A stretch of DNA of 64,000 bases from Salinispora vitiensis (lineage in GTDB: Bacteria > Actinomycetota > Actinomycetes > Mycobacteriales > Micromonosporaceae), in assembly GCF_000378825.1 (NCBI RefSeq), contig NZ_KB900388.1, forward strand, positions 4,033,171-4,097,170, given 5' to 3'. The translations under genes and the position numbers were made by a program. The stretch's first letter is position 1; each line of letters opens with the position of its first letter. Positions 16,921-27,440 of the stretch are shown piece after piece. The notes beneath the pieces are model-generated. The model ran no database searches, was not told where the DNA came from, and saw only the letters and a list, made by a program, of their open reading frames with translations.

Positions 16921-18902
16921 CGCTCGCGCTCGTGTTGACCACCGACGGATCAGCGGACCTCGCCGATCGGCTGGCCGAACAGTGCCGCCACGCGGGGATC
17001 GACGAGGTACGGCTGGTCAGTGACCTGGCCACCCTGGCTGACCTGGCGGAGTCGGCAACCGGTCCGGTCCTCGTCACCGGCGCTGATCTGGTCGCGCACA
17101 CGGCCGTCCTGCGGCACCTCGCCACCAGCCCGGCGGAGCCGACGGTGGCGCTGGTGCTCGCCGGTCCACCGGTGCCCGGTCGGACGGCGGTTCGGGAGGA
17201 CCGCGGGCAGGTGGTCGCCGCTGGCGCGCCGGCGGCCCTGGACGGCGAGGCCACCGGGGTGTTCGGCGGTGCACTGCGGGTCAATCCGGCCCACCTGCCG
17301 GTCCTGGTCGCCGCCGCGCGCGCGATCGCCGCCGAGGTCGTACCGGTGGGAGCCGCCGCGGTCCACGGTGCCGTGGACGACGGGCCCGCCGTTGACCGGC
17401 TCTTCGCCAACCTGGTGGCCCGCGACGTGGTGACCTTCGCCCACCGGGTACGGCTCCTCGTCGCGCACCGGGTCGCCGCCGCCGACGACCCGGCCGCCGC
17501 CGACGACCGGGCCGCCGCCGAGGCGGCCGTCGCCGCCGTTGATCCGGACCGGGCCGAGCTGCGGCTGTCGGTGAAGGAACGAGACGATTTCTTCACCACT
17601 TTCTTTGTCAGTACTTGGTCGCCGTACGTGACGAAGGTGGCGGCCCGGCTCCGGCTGAGCCCCACCACCGTCACGATGATCTCGGTGGCGTTCGCGGTGG
17701 CGGCCGCGCTGCTGTTCGGCGCCGGAGGGCGGCCCGCGTTGGTCGCTGGCGCGGTGCTGCTCTACCTGGGTTTCGTGCTGGACTGCGTGGATGGGCAACT
17801 CGCCCGCTACACCCGTACCTTCAGTGCTTGGGGCGGGTGGCTCGACACCATGGCCGACCGGGCGAAGGAGTTCATCGTCTACGCCGGCCTCGGCTACGGC
17901 GCGACCCAGGCCGGATTCCGCTACGGGTGGGCCCTGGCGATCGCCGCGATGACCCTGCAGACCGTCCGCCACATGAGCGACACCTGGTACGGCGCGATGC
18001 ACGACGAGGCAGCCCGTCTGCCGCAGGTGACCCCGGGGGGTGGGTTCGGTGCCCGGCTCAGTGCCGCCTCCAACCGGGTGCAGGCCGACGTTGGTTCGGT
18101 GACCTACTGGCTGAAGCGGACGGTGGTCTTCCCGATCGGTGAGCGATGGGCGCTGATGGCCCTGGCGGCAGCCTTGTTCGACCAGCGGGTCGCCTTGTTC
18201 GCGGTGCTGACCGGGATGGTGCTGGCGCTTGGGTACACCGCGGCGCTGCGGCTGCTGCGGGCCCGCTCGATGCGGGTCGGAGTGTTGAACACAGTGGACA
18301 CCTCCCTGCATCGGGACGACGGCCCACTGGCCCGCGCTTGGGCGGCGCCGCGCTGGCCGGGCCCGCTGCGGCTGGCGGTGTCGGCGGTGCTGGTGTCGGC
18401 GGTGCTGCTCGGGCTCGCACTCTTCGGTCCGGAGTCCCTCCCGCGGTGGACGGCGTTGGTCGGGCTCGGTGGCCTGCTGCTGGCTGCTGCAGGGGCGCGG
18501 TCCGGGCACGGCGGGGCGCTGGACTGGCTGGTGCCGGCGGCGCTACGCGCGGCGGAGTATCTCTTCGCGATCGCGGTCGGGGTGCTCGGGGGAGTCCCCG
18601 CCGGGTTGGTCTTCGGGTACGTCTTCGTGCTGACCCTGCATCACTACGACCTGACCGCGCGGCTGGAGAAGCGGAAGCTGGCCCCGCCGTTGCACGATGC
18701 CACGCTGGGCTGGGAAGGGCGGTCAGCGGTGCTGGCGCTCTCCGCGATCACCGGAATTGCTGCTATCGGCATGGCTACACTCGGTATATACCTTTTAGTG
18801 GTCTTCGTGGGGAGCGTGGCCCTCGCCTGGGTGATTCGGCCGGCCCGCGCCGTACGAACGGTGGGATCGACAGATGCCGTTGGCGGTCGCCCACCGGGTT
18901 AG
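16917..18902 (+). CDS. CDP-alcohol phosphatidyltransferase fused to N- and C-terminal domains (DUF5941-like)
   Basis: A 661-residue membrane enzyme from GTG 16917, overlapping the ATPase stop by 4 bp. The central domain has the complete CDP-alcohol phosphotransferase motif: DGQLAR, eight residues, then GGWLDTMADR (first Asp near residue 285). The first roughly 200 residues are a soluble alpha/beta region that looks like a degenerate nucleotidyltransferase, with an Ala/Asp-rich linker. About 200 C-terminal residues form further membrane helices, as in actinobacterial DUF5941 proteins. It probably transfers a phospho-alcohol from a CDP-linked donor to a lipid or polymer precursor; the alcohol is unknown. 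Confidence 0.85.
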   Translation: MTLALVLTTDGSADLADRLAEQCRHAGIDEVRLVSDLATLADLAESATGPVLVTGADLVAHTAVLRHLATSPAEPTVALVLAGPPVPGRTAVREDRGQVVAAGAPAALDGEATGVFGGALRVNPAHLPVLVAAARAIAAEVVPVGAAAVHGAVDDGPAVDRLFANLVARDVVTFAHRVRLLVAHRVAAADDPAAADDRAAAEAAVAAVDPDRAELRLSVKERDDFFTTFFVSTWSPYVTKVAARLRLSPTTVTMISVAFAVAAALLFGAGGRPALVAGAVLLYLGFVLDCVDGQLARYTRTFSAWGGWLDTMADRAKEFIVYAGLGYGATQAGFRYGWALAIAAMTLQTVRHMSDTWYGAMHDEAARLPQVTPGGGFGARLSAASNRVQADVGSVTYWLKRTVVFPIGERWALMALAAALFDQRVALFAVLTGMVLALGYTAALRLLRARSMRVGVLNTVDTSLHRDDGPLARAWAAPRWPGPLRLAVSAVLVSAVLLGLALFGPESLPRWTALVGLGGLLLAAAGARSGHGGALDWLVPAALRAAEYLFAIAVGVLGGVPAGLVFGYVFVLTLHHYDLTARLEKRKLAPPLHDATLGWEGRSAVLALSAITGIAAIGMATLGIYLLVVFVGSVALAWVIRPARAVRTVGSTDAVGGRPPG

Positions 18903-18910
18903 GGGGCCGG

Positions 18911-21106
18911 GTGGCACTGATCAGCTTCGTGGTCCCGGCCTACCGGGTGCAGGGCTACCTGCGCGAATGCCTGGACTCGATCCTCGGGCAGCCGGTGGCC
19001 GGGATCGAGGTGATCGGTGTCGATGACGGATCGCCGGACAGCAGCGGCGAGATCCTGGCCGAGTACGCGGCCCGCGACCAACGGGTACGGACGATCGCGC
19101 TGCCGGCGAACGGGGGGCTCGGCCCAGCCCGCAACGCCGGCCTGGACCAGGCCGGCGGGGAGTACGTGTGGTTCGTCGACGGCGACGACTGGTTGGCCCC
19201 GGACTGCCTCGTCGAGGTGGTCGAGCGGCTGCGCGCCACCGCCCCGGATGTCCTCGTCGTCGACCACGTACGGGCCTGGTGGAACGGGGACAGCACCCAG
19301 AGCGGGATGCGCGAGGTCTTTCCGTCCTCGCCCGGGACGGCGACGTTCCGGCTGCGTGAGCGGCCGGAACTGATCCGCCTGCTGCACACCGCGTGGAACA
19401 AGGTGCTGCGCCGCGAGTTCCTGCTCGAGCACGGGCTGCGCTTCGCCCCCGGCTGGTACGAGGATGTCTCGTTCACCTACCCGCTGCTCCTCCGCGCCCA
19501 GCGGATCGGGGTGCTGGATCGGGTCTGCGTGAACTATCGGCAGCGTCGGGCCGGCGCGATCACCCGAACCCGGGGGGACCGGCACTTCGAGGTCTTCGCG
19601 CAGTGGCACCGGGTGTTCACGCTCCTGGACGAGGTGGATGCGGGCGAAGACGACCTCCGCCCGGCCCTCTTCGAACGGATGATCTGGCACTACCTGGCCG
19701 TGCTCGGGACCGGGGAGCGGATCCCGGCGGACCTGCGGCCCGCCTTCTTCGTCCGGATCGCCGCCGACCATGCCCGCTGGCGTCCGGCGCAGGGCCAGCC
19801 GGTCCCGCCCGGGATCGAAGGGCTGAAGCACCGCCTGGTCGCCACCGGCCGGTGGCGGACGTACAACGCGCTGCGCGGTGCCGCTCGGATCCGGGGTATC
19901 GCCGCCCACGCCACCAGACAGGCCCGGCGCGGGGCTGTGCCGCTCCTCCGGCGGGTTCGGGACGCCGGGCTGCGCGAGTACTACCGGGCCGAGTTGCTGC
20001 GGCCGGTCGACCCGCGGTTGGCGGTGTACGCCGCCTACTGGTACCGCGGCTACGCCTGCAATCCGGCGGCCATCTATGAGGCTGCCCGGCGACTCGCCCC
20101 GCACGTGCGGGGGGTGTGGATCGTGCGGCGGGACCGGGTGGATTCGCTGCCGGCGGGCGTGGACTACGTGGTCTCCGGCACCCCCGCGGGCTACCGGGCG
20201 TTGGCGCAGGCCCGATGGCTGGTCAACAACGTCAACTTTCCCAATTTCGTCCGGAAACGACCTGGCACCGTGCATGTGCAGACCCATCACGGCACGCCGG
20301 TCAAGGTGATGGGCCTGGACCAGCAGCGCTACCCGGTCGGGGCGCTGATGGACTTCCCGGGGCTGCTGCACCGGGTGGACCGGTGGGACTACAGCATCAC
20401 CTCGAACAGCTTCTCCACCCAGATGTGGGAGCGGGCCTACCCGGCCGCGTACACCACGCTGGAGGTGGGGTACCCGCGCAACGACCGGCTGGCCACCGCC
20501 ACCACCGAGGAGGTGCTGCGGATCCGGGCCGAGCTGGGCCTGGGGGTCGGCGAGCAGGTGGTTCTCTACGCGCCGACGCACCGGGAGCACCTGCCGGGGT
20601 ACCGGCCACCGTTCGACCCGGACCGGCTCCTCGCCGCGTTGGGGCCCGCCGGTCGGTTGCTGGTGCGCAGTCACTACTTCGACGACCGAGCCGCCCCGGC
20701 TCCGGATTCGGCCGGTCCGGACCGACTGCGTGACGTGAGCGACCATGCCCGGGTCGAGGACCTCTATCTCGCCGCCGATGTGCTGGTCACCGACTACTCG
20801 TCGGCGATGTTCGACTACGCCGTCCTGGACCGGCCGATCGTCGTGTACGCACCGGACTGGGCGGCGTACCGGCTGACCCGCGGCGTCTACCTGGATGTGC
20901 TCGCCGAGCCGCCGGGGGCGGTGGCGACGGACTTCGCCGGTCTGCTCGACCTCTTCCGCTCCGGTGCGCTGCGGGCGCCGTCGGCGGAGGCGGCGCGGCG
21001 TCGGTTCCGGAACCGGTTCTGCCGGCTTGACGACGGCCACGCCGCGGAACGGGTGGTCCGCCGGATCTTCGGCGTGGATGCCGCCGAAGCCAGCCCGGCC
21101 AGCTAG
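18911..21106 (+). CDS. Bifunctional GT2 glycosyltransferase / CDP-glycerol glycerophosphotransferase (TagF-like)
   Basis: A 731-residue two-domain protein from GTG 18911. The N-terminal GT-A domain (residues about 1-220) has SFVVPAYRVQGYLRECLDSI, VDDGSPDSSGEI and the DxD-type FVDGDDWLAPD. The C-terminal domain (about 360-715) is a glycerophosphotransferase: VHVQTHHGTPVKVMG (catalytic His), TSNSFSTQMWERAY, VLYAPTHREHLPGY, RSHYFDD and VTDYSSAMFDYAVLDRP. Such fusions build poly(glycerol-phosphate)-like wall polymers substituted with sugars. With the adjacent exporter and CDP-alcohol transferase it forms a teichoic-acid-type cassette. Confidence 0.9.
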   Translation: MALISFVVPAYRVQGYLRECLDSILGQPVAGIEVIGVDDGSPDSSGEILAEYAARDQRVRTIALPANGGLGPARNAGLDQAGGEYVWFVDGDDWLAPDCLVEVVERLRATAPDVLVVDHVRAWWNGDSTQSGMREVFPSSPGTATFRLRERPELIRLLHTAWNKVLRREFLLEHGLRFAPGWYEDVSFTYPLLLRAQRIGVLDRVCVNYRQRRAGAITRTRGDRHFEVFAQWHRVFTLLDEVDAGEDDLRPALFERMIWHYLAVLGTGERIPADLRPAFFVRIAADHARWRPAQGQPVPPGIEGLKHRLVATGRWRTYNALRGAARIRGIAAHATRQARRGAVPLLRRVRDAGLREYYRAELLRPVDPRLAVYAAYWYRGYACNPAAIYEAARRLAPHVRGVWIVRRDRVDSLPAGVDYVVSGTPAGYRALAQARWLVNNVNFPNFVRKRPGTVHVQTHHGTPVKVMGLDQQRYPVGALMDFPGLLHRVDRWDYSITSNSFSTQMWERAYPAAYTTLEVGYPRNDRLATATTEEVLRIRAELGLGVGEQVVLYAPTHREHLPGYRPPFDPDRLLAALGPAGRLLVRSHYFDDRAAPAPDSAGPDRLRDVSDHARVEDLYLAADVLVTDYSSAMFDYAVLDRPIVVYAPDWAAYRLTRGVYLDVLAEPPGAVATDFAGLLDLFRSGALRAPSAEAARRRFRNRFCRLDDGHAAERVVRRIFGVDAAEASPAS

Positions 21107-21185
21107 CGCCCCGCCGCGCCGGACGGACGCACTCCCCGGCGTTGCGCGGTTCGGGCCCGCCGGGGCGGCGTCCCGCGGCGAAGAT

Positions 21186-21195
21186 TGAACGTTCA
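21186..21195. promoter_or_regulatory. Short palindrome upstream of the MalK-type ATPase gene
   Basis: TGAACGTTCA is a perfect 10-bp palindrome in an A+T-richer patch about 70 bp before the GTG at 21267. It could be an operator for the ATPase gene. It is short, so chance is a real possibility. Confidence 0.3.
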
Positions 21196-21266
21196 TCCGA
21201 TAGGCATGCCGAGTGGGGCTCGTCACAGTCGTTCAGGTCCGAGTTTGGTGAGGTGGGGGAGGAACG

Positions 21267-22574
<1,308 letters not shown>

Positions 22575-22601
22575 CGCGGGCGCCCCGGCGCTTACACGGT
22601 G

Positions 22602-22621
22602 GCCCCGGCGTTGGCCGGGGC
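22602..22621. terminator. Hairpin after the MalK-type gene
   Basis: GCCCCGGC (22602-22609) pairs perfectly with GCCGGGGC (22614-22621) across the loop GTTG. It lies 28 bp after the ATPase stop and about 50 bp before the thioesterase ATG. There is no T-run. Confidence 0.45.
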
Positions 22622-22670
22622 GCGGGCGGCGCCTTGTCGCCCTGGTTACCGGCCGGTAACATGTCCGGGC

Positions 22671-23135
22671 ATGAGCATCGATTCGAGCCAGGTGGCCGCC
22701 AGCATGCTGGCGGCCGTGCCCTTCGCCCGTACGCTGGGCTTCGAATTCGTCGAGGTGGTCCCCGAAGCCGACGGCGCGATCCGGGCGGTGGTCCGGCTGC
22801 CCGACACGCCGGCCACCCACAACCATGTCGGTGGGCCGCACGCCGGCGCCATGTTCACCCTCGGCGAGACGGCCTCCGGTGCGGTCGTGGTGGCCGCGTT
22901 CGCGGCGGTGCTCGACCGGGCGACGCCGCTCGCCGTCAGCGCTGAGATCGCGTACCGGAAGCTCGCCATGGGGCCGGTGCGGGCGACCGCACGGCTCGAT
23001 CGGCCGGTCGCCGACGTGCTCGCGGAGCTGGACGCCGGAGAGCGACCCGAGTTTCGGGTCGGCGTGGAGATCGCCACCGAGGAGGGCAAGCCCACCGGGG
23101 AGATGACCATCGTCTGGACGCTTCGTCCGCACTGA
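22671..23135 (+). CDS. Hotdog-fold thioesterase-like protein (DUF4442 / PaaI type)
   Basis: A 154-residue protein from ATG 22671. The hotdog signature is THNHVGGPHAGAMFTLGETA (residues about 45-64), with the following helix SGAVVVAAFAAVLDRATPLA and strands AEIAYRKLAMGPVRATARL. DUF4442/PaaI proteins hydrolyse acyl-CoA thioesters, but the acidic catalytic residue cannot be assigned with confidence here. It sits between carbohydrate genes without evident functional linkage and has its own short intergenic regions on both sides. Confidence 0.78.
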   Translation: MSIDSSQVAASMLAAVPFARTLGFEFVEVVPEADGAIRAVVRLPDTPATHNHVGGPHAGAMFTLGETASGAVVVAAFAAVLDRATPLAVSAEIAYRKLAMGPVRATARLDRPVADVLAELDAGERPEFRVGVEIATEEGKPTGEMTIVWTLRPH

Positions 23136-23136
23136 T

Positions 23137-23153
23137 CGGCGCGTTGAGCGCCG
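23137..23153. terminator. Short hairpin after the hotdog gene
   Basis: CGGCGC (23137-23142) and GCGCCG (23148-23153) flank the loop GTTGA directly after the stop codon. It is a weak but correctly placed terminator candidate, 40 bp before the HAD gene. Confidence 0.35.
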
Positions 23154-23193
23154 AAACGGTTTGCGCCCCGACCAGGCTGGATAGATTCGAACG

Positions 23194-23949
23194 ATGCTGG
23201 GTCTGCCTGCGCACGTGACCGCCTGCCTGTTCGACCTGGACGGGGTGCTCACCCAGACCGCTCGGGTGCACAACGCCGCGTGGCGCGCGACGTTCGATGA
23301 GTTCCTGCGGCGTCGCGCCGCCGAAAACGACGAGCCGTTCACCCCCTTCGACCCGGATGAGGACTACCGGCGATACGTTGACGGCCGGCCCCGGTACGAC
23401 GGGGTCCGCAGCTTTCTCTCCTCCCGCGACATCGTGCTTCCCGAGGGGACAGCGGACGATCCGCCCGAGGCCGAGACGGTCCACGGCCTCGGCAACTGCA
23501 AGAACGTCCGGCTGCTCCAGGAGTTGCGGACCCACGGGGTGGACGCCTACCCCGGCTCGGTGCGGTACCTCCGGGCGGTGACTGACGCCGGGCTGCGCCG
23601 AGCGGTGGTCACCGCCAGCGCCAACGGCGGCGAGGTGATCGCCGCGTCCGGGCTGGCGGAACTGCTGGAGGTGCGGGTTGATGGTCTCGTCGCCCGCGCC
23701 GAGAAGTTACGCGGCAAACCAGAACCCGACACCTTCCTGGCCGGGGCCGAGCGGCTCGGGGTGGCTCCGGGAAACGCGGCTGTCTTCGAGGACGCCCTCG
23801 CCGGAGTCGCCGCCGGTCGAGCCGGTGACTTCGGGTACGTGGTGGGCGTGGACCGGGTCGGGCAGGCCGATGCCCTGTTGGCGCACGGCGCGGACATCGT
23901 CGTGCGGGATCTCGCGGAACTGATCGAGAATCGGGAGCCGGGGGCATGA
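23194..23949 (+). CDS. Beta-phosphoglucomutase family hydrolase (HAD superfamily)
   Basis: A 251-residue HAD protein. Motif I FDLDGVLTQTARVHNAAW contains the nucleophile Asp and the acid/base Asp. The cap contains KNVRLLQELRTHGVDAYPGS; motif II is AVVTASANGG; motif III Lys is in GKPEPDTFL; motif IV is AAVFEDALAGVAAGRAG. GKPEPDTF and EDALAGV are typical of beta-PGM. Its stop overlaps the GH65 gene by 4 bp (ATGA), so the pair should act together. GH65 releases beta-glucose 1-phosphate and this mutase converts it to glucose 6-phosphate. Confidence 0.9.
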   Translation: MLGLPAHVTACLFDLDGVLTQTARVHNAAWRATFDEFLRRRAAENDEPFTPFDPDEDYRRYVDGRPRYDGVRSFLSSRDIVLPEGTADDPPEAETVHGLGNCKNVRLLQELRTHGVDAYPGSVRYLRAVTDAGLRRAVVTASANGGEVIAASGLAELLEVRVDGLVARAEKLRGKPEPDTFLAGAERLGVAPGNAAVFEDALAGVAAGRAGDFGYVVGVDRVGQADALLAHGADIVVRDLAELIENREPGA

Positions 23950-26321
23950 TCCGAGAACGCGCATACCCGGTCGAGCCGTGGCATGTCCGAGAAACCAGGC
24001 TGGACATGGACGTGTTGGCTCAGTCCGAGTCGGTGTTCGCCCTCTCCAACGGGCATATCGGCCTGCGGGGCAACCTCGACGAGGGCGAGCCGTACGGCCT
24101 GCCGGGAACGTACCTGAACTCCTTCTACGAGTTACGCCCCCTGCCGCACGCGGAGGCCGGCTTCGGGTTCCCCGAGTCCGGACAGACCCTCGTCAACGTG
24201 ACCAACGGGAAGATCATCCGGCTGCTGGTCGACGATGAGCCGCTCGACGTGCGATACGGCGAGCTCCTCGCCCACGAGCGGGTGCTCGACCTACGCGAGG
24301 GCACGCTGCGCCGGACGGTGCATTGGCGCTCGCCGGCCGGTCGGGAGGTCTGCGTCCGCAGCACCCGGCTGGTCTCGTTCCGGCAGCGCTCCGCCGCCGC
24401 CATCAACTACGAGGTCGAGGTGGTGGACGGCAAGCCACTGCGGCTGATCGTCCAGTCGGAGTTGGTGGCCAACGAAACCCTGCCGGCCCAGAGCAAGGAC
24501 CCACGGGTGGCGGCGGTGCTGGAGTCGCCGCTATCTGCCGAGGAGGAGCTGACCACCCACGACGGTGGACTGCTGATCCACCGTACGAAGGTCTCCGGCC
24601 TGCGCCTCGCCGCCGCGATGGAGCACGAGGTGCAGACCACCGCACGGACCAACATCGAGTCCGAGGGGTACGAGGACTGGGTGCGGACCACCATCGCCTG
24701 CGTGCTCAAGCCCGGCGAGACGCTACGGGTCGTGAAACACCTGTCGTACGGGTGGTCCAGCCGCCGATCGTTGCCGGCACTGCGGGACCAGGTCGGTGCC
24801 GCGCTGGCCGCCGCCCAGCTGGACGGGTGGGACGGGTTGCTGCAGGAACAGCGGGAGTACCTGGAGGAGTTCTGGGACTCCGCCGACGTGCTGGTGGAGG
24901 GCGACCCCGAGGTGCAGCAGGCGGTACGCTTCGGGCTCTTTCACGTGCTCCAGGCGGGTGCCCGGGCCGAGCGCCGGCCGATCTCGGCGAAGGGTCTCAC
25001 TGGCCCGGGGTACGACGGCCACGCCTTCTGGGACACCGAGATGTTCGTGCTGCCGGTGCTCACCTACACCCACCCCACCGCGGTGCGCGACGCCCTGCAC
25101 TGGCGGCATCACACCCTGTCGATCGCGCGGGAACGGGCCCGTACGCTCAACCTGAAGGGCGCGGCCTTCCCCTGGCGCACCATCGAGGGGCCAGAATCCT
25201 CCGGCTACTGGCCCGCCGGTACCGCCGGCTTTCACATCGCCGCCGGCATCGCCGACGCGGTACGTCGCTACGTGCAGGCCACCCAGGACACCGACCTGGA
25301 GCGGGAGATCGGCCTGGAGTTGCTGGTGGAGACCGCGCGGTTGTGGCGGTCGCTGGGCCACCACGACCGGCACGGGAAGTTCCACATCGACGGGGTGACC
25401 GGCCCGGACGAGTACACCGCGATCAAGAACGACAACGTTTACACCAATCTGATGGCGCAGCGGAATCTGATCACCGCCGCGGAGACGGCGATGCGGTACC
25501 GGAAGGAAGCCGAGCATCTGGGCGTCACCGAGGAGGAGGCGGCGGCGTGGCGGGACGCCGCCGCGTCCATGCATGTCCCCTACGACCCGGAGATCGACGT
25601 ACACGCGCAGGTTGAGGGCTTCACCCGGTTCCAGGAGTGGGACTTCCTGCACACCCCGTCGGAGAAGTATCCGCTACTGCTGCACTATCCGTACTTCGAT
25701 CTGTACCGCAGGCAGGTGATCAAACAGGCCGATCTGGTGCTGGCGATGCACTGGCGGGGGGACGCGTTCACTCCGGAGGAGAAGCTGCGCAACTTCCTCT
25801 ACTACGAGCGCCGTACCGTCCGCGACTCGTCGCTGTCGGCCTGTACCCAGTCCGTCCTGGCGGCTGAGGTGGGGTATCCGGAGCTGGCCCACACCTACCT
25901 GCGGGAGGCGGCGTTGATGGACCTGCACGACCTGAACGAGAACACCCGCGACGGCGTCCACATCGCCTCCCTGGCCGGTGCGTGGATCGCCCTGGTCGCC
26001 GGGTTCGGCGGGTTGCGCGAGCACGACGGAACGCTCTGCTTCACGCCCCGGCTCTCCGGCCGCCTGGGCCGGCTGGAGTTCTCCCTGCACTGGCGCCGGA
26101 GCCAGCTTCGGGTGGACATCCAGCCGCACCAGACCACCTACGCGCTGCAGCACAGCGACCCGAAGGAGACGCTGGTGGTGCTGCACCACGGCGAGCGGGT
26201 CGAGCTCACGGGCGCCGAACCGGCGACCCGGCCAACCCCACCGGTCAGTGAGCCGAGCCAGACCCCGGAGCAGCCGCCCGGCCGCGACCCGCTGATCCGC
26301 CTCCCGGAGCGGGAACCGTAG
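23946..26321 (+). CDS. GH65 family disaccharide phosphorylase
   Basis: A 791-residue inverting glycoside phosphorylase. It has the N-terminal beta-sandwich (SVFALSNGHIGLRGNLDEGE, PGTYLNSFYE), the (alpha/alpha)6 barrel with GPGYDGHAFWDTEMFVLPVL, and FHIDGVTGPDEYTAIKNDN, where the Glu is the catalytic acid. The phosphate-site segment DGVHIASLAGAW and a C-terminal beta domain complete the family layout. The last 40 residues are Pro-rich and probably disordered. GH65 enzymes act on maltose, trehalose, kojibiose or nigerose; the specificity is not readable by eye. A hairpin follows the stop. Confidence 0.9.
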   Translation: MIRERAYPVEPWHVRETRLDMDVLAQSESVFALSNGHIGLRGNLDEGEPYGLPGTYLNSFYELRPLPHAEAGFGFPESGQTLVNVTNGKIIRLLVDDEPLDVRYGELLAHERVLDLREGTLRRTVHWRSPAGREVCVRSTRLVSFRQRSAAAINYEVEVVDGKPLRLIVQSELVANETLPAQSKDPRVAAVLESPLSAEEELTTHDGGLLIHRTKVSGLRLAAAMEHEVQTTARTNIESEGYEDWVRTTIACVLKPGETLRVVKHLSYGWSSRRSLPALRDQVGAALAAAQLDGWDGLLQEQREYLEEFWDSADVLVEGDPEVQQAVRFGLFHVLQAGARAERRPISAKGLTGPGYDGHAFWDTEMFVLPVLTYTHPTAVRDALHWRHHTLSIARERARTLNLKGAAFPWRTIEGPESSGYWPAGTAGFHIAAGIADAVRRYVQATQDTDLEREIGLELLVETARLWRSLGHHDRHGKFHIDGVTGPDEYTAIKNDNVYTNLMAQRNLITAAETAMRYRKEAEHLGVTEEEAAAWRDAAASMHVPYDPEIDVHAQVEGFTRFQEWDFLHTPSEKYPLLLHYPYFDLYRRQVIKQADLVLAMHWRGDAFTPEEKLRNFLYYERRTVRDSSLSACTQSVLAAEVGYPELAHTYLREAALMDLHDLNENTRDGVHIASLAGAWIALVAGFGGLREHDGTLCFTPRLSGRLGRLEFSLHWRRSQLRVDIQPHQTTYALQHSDPKETLVVLHHGERVELTGAEPATRPTPPVSEPSQTPEQPPGRDPLIRLPEREP

Positions 26322-26327
26322 GGCCCG

Positions 26328-26360
26328 CCCCGGCCGGACCGGATCGGGACCCGGCCGGGG
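26328..26360. terminator. Bidirectional terminator hairpin between GH65 and a convergent small gene
   Basis: CCCCGGCCGG (26328-26337) pairs perfectly with CCGGCCGGGG (26351-26360) across a 13-nt loop. It lies exactly between the GH65 stop (26321) and the stop of the opposing 58-residue gene (26369), so it can serve both strands. Confidence 0.65.
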
Positions 26361-26368
26361 TCAGCACC

Positions 26369-26545
26369 TCACAGCTTCCTGCCCTGGGAGGGCCGGCCGC
26401 CGGCGTCCCGCGGCGCCATCGCCCGCGGATCATCGGCGGTACGCGCCCGCGCCGCCTCGTCCGCCCAGTCCCGGTTCCGGTTCGCGTCGCGCTTTCGTTG
26501 TTCCCGCTCGGCGGCCTGCTGCCGAGACTCCCGCTGCTGCGCCAT
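26369..26545 (-). CDS. Small charged hypothetical protein (58 residues)
   Basis: Reading the minus strand from ATG 26545 gives a 58-residue protein beginning MAQQRESRQQAAEREQRKR and ending GGRPSQGRKL. It is almost entirely Arg, Gln, Glu, Ala and Asp, with no hydrophobic core, and is probably disordered or helical. The ribosome binding site GGGAGG lies 7 bases before the ATG. A dedicated terminator hairpin follows the stop. Both support a real gene despite the size. It resembles short charged actinobacterial hypotheticals; the function is unknown. Confidence 0.6.
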   Translation of the reverse strand: MAQQRESRQQAAEREQRKRDANRNRDWADEAARARTADDPRAMAPRDAGGRPSQGRKL

Positions 26546-26662
26546 GGGGATCCTCCCGATCGATCACCGGCACTGCCCGCGCCGGTACGGTCTGCCCGCA
26601 CCAGCCGGGTACCCGATGCCCGCCTTGGCGAAACGGGACCGGACCGGCCCCGAGGCGTACGC

Positions 26663-27343
26663 ATGGCAGGCGAACGGGTGGGAAGGACCGGGGTTGTGGA
26701 CGTACGGAGTGAGGTGTCGGTTCCGGCGGGGGACGTCCAGCTGACGGCTGACCTCCGGGTGCCGCCGGAGCCGGCCGGAGTGGTGCTCTTCGCACACGGC
26801 AGCGGCAGCTCGCGGCGGAGTTCCCGGAATGTCGCGGTGGCGCAGTTCCTCAATCGTCGCGCGCTCGGCACCGTCCTGGTGGACCTGCTTACCCCGGATG
26901 AGGAGGTGGCCGACGCGCGCACCGCGCAGCTGCGGTTCGACATCGGCCGGTTGGCCGGCAGGCTGTCCGCGATCGTCGACTGGCTGGCCACCGGAGAGCC
27001 GGTGGGCGCGGTGCCGATCGGGCTCTTCGGGGCCAGCACCGGCGCCGCGGCCGCCCTGGTGGCCGCCGCCGAGCGCCCGGACGGGGTTGGCGCGGTGGTT
27101 TCCCGGGGCGGTCGGCCGGATCTTGCCGGCCCGGCGCTGGGCCGGGTGCGAGCACCGACGCTACTGCTGGTGGGCGGCCGCGACGATCAGGTGCTCACTC
27201 TGAACGAGCAGGCTCGGGCGGCGCTGCCGGGGTTGACGGAGCTGACGGTGGTCCCCGGCGCCGGGCATCTGTTCGAGGAGCCCGGTGCGCTGGAAGAGGT
27301 GGCTCGAGCGGCGGCGACCTGGTTCACCGATCACCTTGGGTGA
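26663..27343 (+). CDS. Alpha/beta hydrolase (dienelactone hydrolase-like)
   Basis: About 226 residues from ATG 26663; a GTG 33-36 bases later is an alternative because no strong ribosome binding site marks either. The triad is readable: nucleophile in GLFGASTGAAAAL (Ser about residue 124), acid in LLLVGGRDDQVLTL and His in VVPGAGHLFEEPG. FAHGSGSSRRSSRN provides the oxyanion region. The substrate is unknown. It diverges from the small charged gene on the other strand and is followed after about 100 bp by the antitoxin-like gene. Confidence 0.82.
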   Translation: MAGERVGRTGVVDVRSEVSVPAGDVQLTADLRVPPEPAGVVLFAHGSGSSRRSSRNVAVAQFLNRRALGTVLVDLLTPDEEVADARTAQLRFDIGRLAGRLSAIVDWLATGEPVGAVPIGLFGASTGAAAALVAAAERPDGVGAVVSRGGRPDLAGPALGRVRAPTLLLVGGRDDQVLTLNEQARAALPGLTELTVVPGAGHLFEEPGALEEVARAAATWFTDHLG

Positions 27344-27440
27344 CCCGTGGCCGGTGCGCGTTGTCCCGGCACGGTCCGTGTTTGTGCTCCCGGGCGCCGG
27401 GGAACGCCGTACGTGCAAGACCTCGACCCTAGGAGGAGAC

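Noticed and set aside
18899..21226. A 775-codon minus-strand frame opposite the GT2/TagF-like gene
   Set aside because: Pro/Arg/Val/His-rich with no domain; the plus-strand protein has complete motifs of two families.
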